DNA from: Desulfococcaceae bacterium | GTDB lineage: Bacteria > Desulfobacterota > Desulfobacteria > Desulfobacterales > Desulfosalsimonadaceae | Length of the DNA stretch: 42,532 nt | Reading direction: 5' to 3' | Assembly: GCA_030145385.1 (NCBI GenBank) | Contig: JAQYVU010000034.1 | Location: 1-42,532, forward strand | Shown here: piece by piece, positions 36,617 through 42,532 of the stretch | Numbering within the stretch: the stretch's first letter is position 1 | Layout of the letters: every line of letters starts with the position of its first letter | Made by a program: the position numbers and the translations under genes | Notes under the pieces: generated by a model | Seen by the model: the letters and a program-made list of their open reading frames with translations, nothing else | Told to the model about the DNA's origin: nothing | Database searches by the model: none

Positions 36617-38128
36617 TTAATCTATTTTCATTGATTTAATTGTTTCGATCAATCTGCCGGCCGCCATGCCTTCCGAATACGGCAGGATCTCTTCAGTCTC
36701 TTTTAGCTCCAGTAAGGATAATGCGTTTTGCATGCTTTTTTTGCTTTCATTCGGCATATTCTTTTGAAACAGCAGCATGCCCAGTGTAAAATGGGCCATG
36801 ATAAATTCCGGGTCAAGGTAAATTGATTGTTTAAGTGATTTCACCGAGGCGTCGATATCTCCGGCGGATTGAAAAATTGTAGACAAAAGATAGTATATTT
36901 CAGGGTTTAGCTTTTCCATGTCAATTGCTTTTTCGCACCATGTTTTCGCTTGCGCCAGTTCACCGATATTCGCGTATGATTTTGCCAGAAGTATCATTGA
37001 TTCGGTTTTCATTAAAAAAGAATTATTGTTGTTTGCTCCTTTGGACACAATGGTTGACAGCTTTTTTGCGGATTGTAAATAATCCCCCCGATTATAATCC
37101 GTTAATGCATCCTGATACATATCATACTTTGGTTTTTCAGGCGGACGAGAAACGATACCATCTGAAATTCGACGCACATATTTTTTGTCGGTGAATCTTT
37201 TTCCGGCATGAGAAGGTTCGATAAGGCGTGTGCTGTGATCTTTTCGGCTGATCCTGATCGCTTGCGGATTTTTGATGGGTTTTCTTGGGGGACCTTTTCT
37301 GTAATATTGCGCATTGGGAAAACGGACGGATGTAAATTCGGGAAGATTAACAAATCCGGACTCAGCCGGTCCGGTAATCAGCCATCCATTGTCAATCACT
37401 AATTTGGATAGTTTTTGAAGTGCACGGTTTCTGCCTTGTTCATTAAAGTACATGAGAACATTTCGGCATAAAATGATATCCATGGCTTCATAAAAATTCA
37501 GGGATGCCGGGTAATTATCATCCATAAAGTTCAGCTGGCGAAAATCAACCATTTGCCGGATATGCGGCGCAATTTTAAAATAGTTGGCGGTCGTCGGGGT
37601 AAAGTATTTTTTTATGATTTTTTCTGGTGTTCCCCGCAGGGACCAGTTGGAATAAATGCCTTTTCTGGCTTTATTCAGTGCAACCGGGTTAATATCCGAT
37701 GCGATGATTGTAATGTCCCAGTTTTTTAATAGATAAGACATTTGATCGATTAATATGGCAATGGAATAGGGCTCTTCACCGGTTGCGCAGCCGGCGCTCC
37801 AGAAAATAATTCTTTTTGTGTTTCTTTTCGGATGCTCGATGATTCCGCGAAGAATATGATCCTGCAATATCTGGAAAAAATTTTTATCGCGCAGGAAATA
37901 CGTTTCGCCAATGGTCAGGCGGGTTGTTAACGCGTCTACAATCTCTTTAGAAGGTGAAGAATTAAGACTTTGGAAAAGCTGGTGAATGTCTGTATCAAGG
38001 TCATTGATGACAGATTTAATCCCTTTATTTAATGCATTCCATTTTTTTTCCGGAAAATAAAGACCCGTATGAGTTGTTATTAATCTGCTCAGTTCAATGA
38101 GCATTTTTTCCGGAATATCTTTTATCAT
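36617..38128 (-). CDS. cheR: CheR methyltransferase with C-terminal TPR (WspC-like)
   Basis: A 503-aa protein. The CheR methyltransferase part (about 1-275) shows ETYFLRDKNFF, the SAM-binding SAGCATGEEPYSIAIL, IIASDINPVALNKA and MDIILCRNVLMYF. A linker (about 275-335) leads to tetratricopeptide repeats (about 335-490, e.g. NPEIYYLLSTIFQSAGDIDASVKSLK and EFIMAHFTLGMLLF). CheR-TPR is the WspC arrangement; the TPRs may replace the missing receptor tether. Its ATG overlaps the stop of the upstream cheW gene (ATGA). Confidence 0.94.
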   Translation of the reverse strand: MIKDIPEKMLIELSRLITTHTGLYFPEKKWNALNKGIKSVINDLDTDIHQLFQSLNSSPSKEIVDALTTRLTIGETYFLRDKNFFQILQDHILRGIIEHPKRNTKRIIFWSAGCATGEEPYSIAILIDQMSYLLKNWDITIIASDINPVALNKARKGIYSNWSLRGTPEKIIKKYFTPTTANYFKIAPHIRQMVDFRQLNFMDDNYPASLNFYEAMDIILCRNVLMYFNEQGRNRALQKLSKLVIDNGWLITGPAESGFVNLPEFTSVRFPNAQYYRKGPPRKPIKNPQAIRISRKDHSTRLIEPSHAGKRFTDKKYVRRISDGIVSRPPEKPKYDMYQDALTDYNRGDYLQSAKKLSTIVSKGANNNNSFLMKTESMILLAKSYANIGELAQAKTWCEKAIDMEKLNPEIYYLLSTIFQSAGDIDASVKSLKQSIYLDPEFIMAHFTLGMLLFQKNMPNESKKSMQNALSLLELKETEEILPYSEGMAAGRLIETIKSMKID

Positions 38129-38595
38129 GCAGGCTCTTCGATCTGTTTCAATCCATCGGTTATATGCTTTATTGTTTGTTCCGGGAACAGGGTGTTGATG
38201 TCATATATCAGGACACTACGGCCATTATACCGTGAGATTCCGGTCAGGAATTTTTCTATGCCCGGAAAAATATCAACCGACTGATCCAATGGTTCCTGTT
38301 CAAGTTCCACAACATCTTCGACGGAATCGGCAATAAACGCAATGGTGTATTTTGAAGCCTCTGCAATTATAATTCTGTCTGAAACCCGAATCGTTTTTAG
38401 CGGCAGATTGAATTGTTCCCGGATATTGATGACCGGAATAAATTCCCCCCCCAGATTCAACAGACCAAGCAGTAAATCAGGAGCCTCGGAAAGATAGGTC
38501 AGGGCAACCGATCGGATAATAATTTTGACGGATTTAACCGATAATGCATAGCGTTGGTCGTCAATATCAAAAATTATAAAAGATTTCTTAGTCAT
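38125..38595 (-). CDS. cheW: CheW-family coupling protein, first gene of the cluster
   Basis: A 156-aa CheW-like protein: FIIFDIDDQRYALSVKSV, then SEAPDLLLGLLNLGGEFIPVINI, then FIADSVEDVVEL. The usual RG of the 'GVINLRG' segment reads LNLGG, so contacts with CheA or the MCP may differ from those of the second CheW. It opens the eight-gene cluster and overlaps cheR by 4 bases. The ribosome binding site is weak; a good promoter lies about 55 bases upstream. Confidence 0.9.
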   Translation of the reverse strand: MTKKSFIIFDIDDQRYALSVKSVKIIIRSVALTYLSEAPDLLLGLLNLGGEFIPVINIREQFNLPLKTIRVSDRIIIAEASKYTIAFIADSVEDVVELEQEPLDQSVDIFPGIEKFLTGISRYNGRSVLIYDINTLFPEQTIKHITDGLKQIEEPA

Positions 38596-38649
38596 TAACG
38601 CTTAACAGTCTTCATCTAATGTTTGTATAATATATTGCAAATTTTATAA

Positions 38650-38678
38650 AATATATGTCATTGTTTGATTTTTTTCAA
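38650..38678 (-). promoter_or_regulatory. Promoter of the chemosensory operon
   Basis: On the minus strand, a -35 TTGAAA (38678-38673) and -10 TATATT (38655-38650) are separated by exactly 17 bases, about 55 bases before the first cheW start. It drives the operon away from the riboswitch region. Confidence 0.65.
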
Positions 38679-38810
38679 GAGAAACATTGGTTTACGGAAT
38701 TTAATGTAATTTTTGCAGGCATGGCAGGGTCTAATAATATCTTTGATGTTGACATCAAGGGACAAATTTAGGAATTTATAGGATAAGTTATACAAAAATA
38801 TAAGATATTA

Positions 38811-38978
38811 TTCGCCGGGTGCCGATTCAGGCTCAAAAGGGAAGACGGTGAAAATCCGTCGTGGTCCCGCCGCTGTAAGTGAGGACGAACACCGCATCAT
38901 GCCACTGTTTCACGTTAAGTAAAATGGGAAGGCGCGGTTATTAGGAAGATTCACAAACCAGAAGACCTGCCGGGCGAA
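38811..38978 (+). ncRNA. Cobalamin (vitamin B12) riboswitch aptamer
   Basis: The outer stem pairs TTCGCCGG (38811-38818) with CCGGGCGAA (38970-38978, one bulged G). Inside are the classical conserved pieces: AAAGGGAAGACGGTGAAAATC-type core (written here in part, from 38836), CCGCCGCTGTAAGTGAGGA (38868-38886), GCCACTG (38901-38907), GGGAAGGCGC (38926-38935) and the B12 box with CCAGAAGACCTGCC (38958-38971). It binds adenosylcobalamin or a related cobamide and controls the transporter genes downstream. A TTGACA at 38749-38754 may be the -35 of its promoter, but the -10 is unclear. Confidence 0.93.
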
Positions 38979-39032
38979 TGGGTTTATTTTGCCGTGGTAG
39001 CGAATTAACCACCGAACTGTTAAATCCATATA

Positions 39033-39091
39033 CTAAGGATGAAGAAACCGGGTGCAATCCTTAAGTCATGTAATGGCTTAGGGATTTTTTT
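39033..39091 (+). terminator. Riboswitch expression platform: terminator with competing antiterminator
   Basis: A terminator hairpin forms from CCTTAAGTCAT (39059-39069) and ATGGCTTAGG (39073-39082), allowing G-U pairs and one bulge, followed by seven T residues (39085-39091). The upstream CTAAGGAT (39033-39040) can pair instead with ATCCTTAAG (39057-39065), using the left arm of the terminator. This is a mutually exclusive antiterminator, as expected for a B12-repressed switch. Confidence 0.75.
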
Positions 39092-39096
39092 ATTTG

Positions 39097-39221
39097 ATGG
39101 CTAAGCTGAAAGTCCCATCTGCTGCGTTGCAGCGGTTTTTCAGGCACTCAAGATACTAACTGTATACTTTCGAGCCTGAAAAGCCACTACGCCTTGCATA
39201 TGGAACTTTCAGCATAGCCAT
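39097..39221. repeat. Palindromic repeat between riboswitch and btuF
   Basis: The outer arms ATGGCTAAGCTGAAAGT (from 39097) and ACTTTCAGCATAGCCAT (to 39221) pair with one mismatch. Pairing continues inward imperfectly (GCTTTTCAGGC / GCCTGAAAAGC-type segments, TATACTTTCGAG opposite CTCAAGATACTA). Overall layout resembles the element at 23542-23644. It lies between the terminator and the btuF start, so it is transcribed in the operon leader. Confidence 0.7.
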
Positions 39222-39259
39222 TCTGCAACTTTGCCGGGTATATATTGTCAGGCCAAATA

Positions 39260-40177
39260 ATGTTTAAACAAAAAACTGTGATATTTTTTATCGGGATTTG
39301 TTTTCTGCTTTTGACTGCCGGTGCGGTATCTGCTGAAATCAGAGAAATGGTTGACCAGACCGGACGGGCCGTTAACGTGCCGGTATCACCGAAACGGCTG
39401 GTTTCTCTGGCGCCGAGTATCACGGAAATTATTTTTGATCTGAACTGTGAAGACCGGCTGAAAGGTGCCACGACCTACAGTGATTTTCCTGAAGCAGCGC
39501 AAAAGCTGCCGAAAGTCGGTTCCTATGTCTATCTTGATCTGGAAAAGATTGTTTCTCTAAAACCTGATCTTTGTATCGGTATTAAAGACGGCAACCCCAA
39601 GGCAATTGTCATGCGCCTTGAATCATTAGGGATTCCGGTATATGCGGTCAACCCGAGGAGTCTTGAATCGATCCGGACAACGGTCCTTGAAATCGGGAAA
39701 TTGCTGCAGGCGTCAGAAAGAGCCCTTCAAGTGGCTGGAGAAATGGAATCCCGCATCGATAATATCCGGCAATTGGCTGAAACTGCGGATAATCAGCCAC
39801 GGGTTTTTTTCCAAATCGGGATTTCACCGATTGTGTCGGCCGGATCAGATACATTTATTCATGAATTGATTGAAATCGCCGGAGGCGTCAATTTGGCAGA
39901 GAAGTATACATCATATCCCAGATTCTCAACCGAAGAGATCGTTGTTGCCGAGCCGGATATCATGATCATAACATCTATGGCCAGGGGAAAAGGATTTGAC
40001 CTGATAAAGGCAAAATGGAAGCAGTGGCCGAATATTCCGGCAGTGAAAAATGACCGGATATTTATTGTCGAATCCGATCTGTTTGACCGTCCCACGCCGC
40101 GACTGATTGACGGTCTGGAAGTTCTGCTTCAATTAATCCATCCGGAATTAAAATTTCATTCAAGCAGGCAACATTAA
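39260..40177 (+). CDS. btuF: Cobalamin ABC transporter substrate-binding protein, BtuF-like
   Basis: A 305-aa periplasmic binding protein of the BtuF/FepB class (cluster with helical backbone). The signal peptide is about residues 1-25, ending AVSA before EIREM. The mature start DQTGRAVNVP and PKRLVSLAPSITEIIFDL, then KVGSYVYLDLEKIVSLKPDLC, are typical. ATG 39260 is chosen because AGG lies 7 bases upstream and it gives a clean signal peptide; TTG 39245 is an alternative. The riboswitch upstream argues for B12 or another corrinoid as ligand rather than an iron chelate. The stop codon shares a base with the next start. Confidence 0.87.
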   Translation: MFKQKTVIFFIGICFLLLTAGAVSAEIREMVDQTGRAVNVPVSPKRLVSLAPSITEIIFDLNCEDRLKGATTYSDFPEAAQKLPKVGSYVYLDLEKIVSLKPDLCIGIKDGNPKAIVMRLESLGIPVYAVNPRSLESIRTTVLEIGKLLQASERALQVAGEMESRIDNIRQLAETADNQPRVFFQIGISPIVSAGSDTFIHELIEIAGGVNLAEKYTSYPRFSTEEIVVAEPDIMIITSMARGKGFDLIKAKWKQWPNIPAVKNDRIFIVESDLFDRPTPRLIDGLEVLLQLIHPELKFHSSRQH

Positions 40178-41172
40178 TGTCTTCGGTTGTAAAACAAATA
40201 ATTACAGTTTCCGGCATCATGGTCATTTGTTTGGTCTTCGTGATGCTCCTGGGACTTTGTTTCGGGTCCTCGGGATCAGGAATCCGATCTTTTGCTCAAG
40301 CTGTCGAAAGTTTTTCCAATCCGGACTCCCTGTATTACACGATTATCTGGAAAATCCGTTTTCCCCGTGTCCTGATTGCCGCAATGGTCGGGGCGACCCT
40401 GTCTTTGGGCGGTTTGGTATTTCAGGCATTAATGCGGAACCCGCTTGCCGAACCTTATATATTGGGTATTTCCGGTGGTTCTGCCATCGGGGCCATTATC
40501 GGAATATTATTAAATCTTTCCCGGTTTCCGGGAGTCAGCATTTTTGCTTTTTTAGGCGGCATGGGAACATTGTTTCTGGTGCTGCTGATTTCAACCGGAA
40601 AAACGCTGCTCAAAAAAGAGTCTCTGCTCTTGTCCGGGGTCATGGTAAATGCATTTTGTTCCGCGGTGATCATGTTTTTAATTTCCCTGACCCAGGATGC
40701 CAGAATCCATAATATCATGTTCTGGCTCATGGGCGATCTTTCATCCGGCGGCAAAAGTGAAGCCCTGCTTATGGGAATCATGCTGCTGCCTTGTTTTGTG
40801 GTGATTTTCTGGTTTTCCAATTCAATGAATCTCCTGCTGATGGGCAAGGAGATGGCGCTTTCCATGGGCGTCAATGTCAAATTTATCACTGTGTCTTTGC
40901 TTGTGATCAGCTCTTTTATGGTCAGTGCAACCGTCTGTTACTGCGGTTTGGTGGGTTTTGTCGGGCTGGTTATTCCCCATCTTCTCAGGCTGATGTTTGG
41001 GGCTGACCACCGGGTGCTGGTGCCGGCGTGTATATTCGGGGGTGGGGCTTATCTGGTGCTGTGTGATTTGCTGGCGCGAACGCTTCCTCATCAGGGGGAG
41101 ATGCCGGCTGGTGTTATCACCGCTTTAGTCGGAGCCCCGGTGTTTATATTTCTGTTGAAAAGGTCGGAATAA
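40177..41172 (+). CDS. btuC: Cobalamin ABC transporter permease, BtuC/FecCD family
   Basis: A 331-aa permease with about ten membrane segments. Family patterns are RFPRVLIAAMVGATLSLGGLVFQALMRNPLAEPYILGISGGSAIGA near the N-terminus (in pieces), WLMGDLSSG, and the coupling helix region GFVGLVIPHLLRLMFGADHR followed by LPHQGEMPAGVITALVGAPVFIFLL. Overlaps its neighbours by one base on each side (TAATG junctions), so translation is tightly coupled. The B12 assignment rests on the riboswitch. Confidence 0.9.
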   Translation: MSSVVKQIITVSGIMVICLVFVMLLGLCFGSSGSGIRSFAQAVESFSNPDSLYYTIIWKIRFPRVLIAAMVGATLSLGGLVFQALMRNPLAEPYILGISGGSAIGAIIGILLNLSRFPGVSIFAFLGGMGTLFLVLLISTGKTLLKKESLLLSGVMVNAFCSAVIMFLISLTQDARIHNIMFWLMGDLSSGGKSEALLMGIMLLPCFVVIFWFSNSMNLLLMGKEMALSMGVNVKFITVSLLVISSFMVSATVCYCGLVGFVGLVIPHLLRLMFGADHRVLVPACIFGGGAYLVLCDLLARTLPHQGEMPAGVITALVGAPVFIFLLKRSE

Positions 41173-41984
41173 TGGAAGAAGAATCCATTTGTGCAAAAAA
41201 CCTGTCCTATGCATATGACGGTGCCTCTGTATTGAGTAATCTGTCGTTTACCGTAAACAACGGGGAGTTTTTCATTGTTATTGGTCCCAACGGTTCCGGC
41301 AAAACAACGCTGATGAAGATCATTGCCGGTCTTATAAAACTCAAAAGCGGGGAACTTGAGATCAAAGGCCAATCCGTAAAAAATTATAAACGAAAAATAC
41401 TGGCCCGCAAAATTGCCTTTGTCCCTCAGCAGGTTCCGACTGATTTTCCGTTTGTTGTCGAGGATGTGGTTTTGTTTGGCCGGTCCCCGCACCTTGGGAC
41501 ATTCGGACTGGGGTCTGTTGCAGATATCAACCTGGCAAAACAGGCTATGAAGTTTACGGAAACCAGCCATCTGGCCAGCCGGCGTTTAAACCAGTTGAGC
41601 GGCGGCGAGTGTCAGCGCACTTTTATTGCCCGGGCTATCTGTCAGGACCCGGATATTATTGTGCTGGATGAACCGACCGCTTCTTTAGATATCGCCCATC
41701 AGTTACGGATTATGGATATGATGGAAAAAATGAAGCAGGAGAAAAACATTACGGTGATTATGGTTTCCCATGATGTGAATCTTGCCGCGATGTATGCCGA
41801 TACATTGATGCTGATTAACCGTGGGCAGCAGGTCCGGGTCGGACCGCCGGGGGAGGTGCTGACATACGAAACTCTGGAATCGGTTTACGGATGCCCGCTG
41901 CTCGTGGATGAAAATCCCCTGGATAAACTGCCGCGGGTGACCCCGGTGCCGGGGCGTTATATCAAAGAACTGCCCGATAGATGA
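41172..41984 (+). CDS. btuD: Cobalamin ABC transporter ATP-binding protein, BtuD-like
   Basis: A 270-aa ABC ATPase of the BtuD/FecE/FhuC family. Walker A GPNGSGKTT is at 38-46, the Q-loop region is FVPQQVPTDFPF, the signature is LSGGECQR, Walker B is IIVLDEPTASLD and the switch His lies in VMVSHDVN. Last gene of the riboswitch operon. No terminator is apparent before the repeat region that follows. Confidence 0.92.
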   Translation: MEEESICAKNLSYAYDGASVLSNLSFTVNNGEFFIVIGPNGSGKTTLMKIIAGLIKLKSGELEIKGQSVKNYKRKILARKIAFVPQQVPTDFPFVVEDVVLFGRSPHLGTFGLGSVADINLAKQAMKFTETSHLASRRLNQLSGGECQRTFIARAICQDPDIIVLDEPTASLDIAHQLRIMDMMEKMKQEKNITVIMVSHDVNLAAMYADTLMLINRGQQVRVGPPGEVLTYETLESVYGCPLLVDENPLDKLPRVTPVPGRYIKELPDR

Positions 41985-42089
41985 TGGGAACGAAGCATCT
42001 GTCCTGCTCAACCTTTCCTCTTATTTTAAGTATTTGTCAATTAACCGGTGATCTGTTGAATATGATATTTTGTCATTAACAACCTTAAA

Positions 42090-42532
42090 TTGTTCATTTT
42101 CTTTGACGCCCAAAGAAAACGAACCAAAAGAAAGGTCGCCCAGTCCCTTGTCCCTCCTTCGTCGGGATACCCTGCGCGCCTCAAACCTGCCGGAATTCCG
42201 GCCAGTCTTATGCTTTGGTCGCTGTGCTCAAACAGTCCAGGATTTTTAATGTCAGTTTTTCCGGTGCTCGGCTGCGGAACAATGGGATTCCCATCGGCCA
42301 CAATAATTGAAATATCATAGGGGGTTACTTTCGTTCCTACGGTCCTCCGTGGGAATATACATGTCACTTGGACATTATAATATTATTGGGACTCTTTCCC
42401 ATTGCAACACGACCGAGAGGCACTGGTTTTTATGGGAAACGGGAGCAAACTGTTTGAGCGGTGACGAAGCCGGGTTTGTGGGAATTCAGCAGGATGTTAT
42501 TGAAATCAGTAATCAGGATGTTCTAAACGGTC
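42090..42532. repeat. Interspersed repeat element, copy D, running off the window
   Basis: It contains the core palindrome TTTTCTTTGACGCCCAAAGAAAA (in part, 42097-42119) and ACCAAAAGAAAG, as in copies A-C, then diverged blocks (CTGTGCTCAAACAGTCC, CGGCTGCGGAACAATGGGATTCCC). Near 42446-42461 is GCAAACTGTTTGAGCG, matching the inverted block of copy A at 24496-24511. The open frame 42090-42320 lies wholly in the repeat and is not taken as a gene. The 105 bases from 41985 to 42089 show nothing recognisable. Confidence 0.6.

Noticed and set aside
42090-42320. 76-codon frame at the right edge
   Set aside because: It coincides with repeat copy D, and similar frames appear in other repeat copies for the same reason.

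Overview
The window (about 42.5 kb, moderately AT-rich) looks like a chromosomal segment of a Gram-negative deltaproteobacterium, most likely Desulfobacterota / Desulfobacterales. Three things point that way: a complete Tol-Pal envelope system, the gene orders groES-groEL, ruvCAB and rplM-rpsI, and a large chemosensory cluster surrounded by many palindromic interspersed repeats. The assignment is inference from gene content; no marker gene was compared with a database.

Layout. 1-1525: a tiny minus-strand gene for an AURKAIP1/COX24-type basic peptide (TTG start, strong ribosome binding site, own terminator), a small HExxH protein and an FmdB-type zinc ribbon protein. 1818-3856: groES-groEL with terminator. 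4161-9366: tolQ, tolR, a TolA/TonB-like transducer, tolB, pal and cpoB/ybgF. 9406-12362: ruvC, ruvA, ruvB and a SAM hydrolase-type (DUF62) gene, nearly end to end. 12712-13667: rplM-rpsI with terminator. 13881-16019 (minus): a membrane PAS-PAS-GGDEF diguanylate cyclase. 16226-21200: a Yej-like peptide ABC transporter (two permeases, two ATPases, no binding protein); its YejE-like subunit carries an extra periplasmic domain of about 180 residues. 21179-23311 (minus): a dynamin/EHD-like GTPase followed by recX.

23312-27301 is an accessory island. It holds several families of palindromic repeats, including a family with conserved blocks but copy-specific complementary arms. It also holds two genes arranged like integron cassettes, one with an HNH-type zinc motif and one with a HEPN-type RX4H motif, with attC-like sites and no integrase in the window.

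27302-38595 (minus) is an eight-gene cluster: CheW, CheR-TPR, CheW, MCP, CheA-REC, REC-GGDEF, CheB and a REC-HK-REC-REC hybrid kinase. Its composition matches the Wsp surface-sensing system of Pseudomonas, so the expected output is cyclic di-GMP rather than flagellar switching. A good sigma70-type promoter lies just upstream.

38811-41984 is a cobalamin riboswitch with a visible terminator/antiterminator pair, a palindromic repeat, and a BtuFCD-type vitamin B12 ABC transporter with overlapping genes. The window ends inside another copy of the interspersed repeat family.
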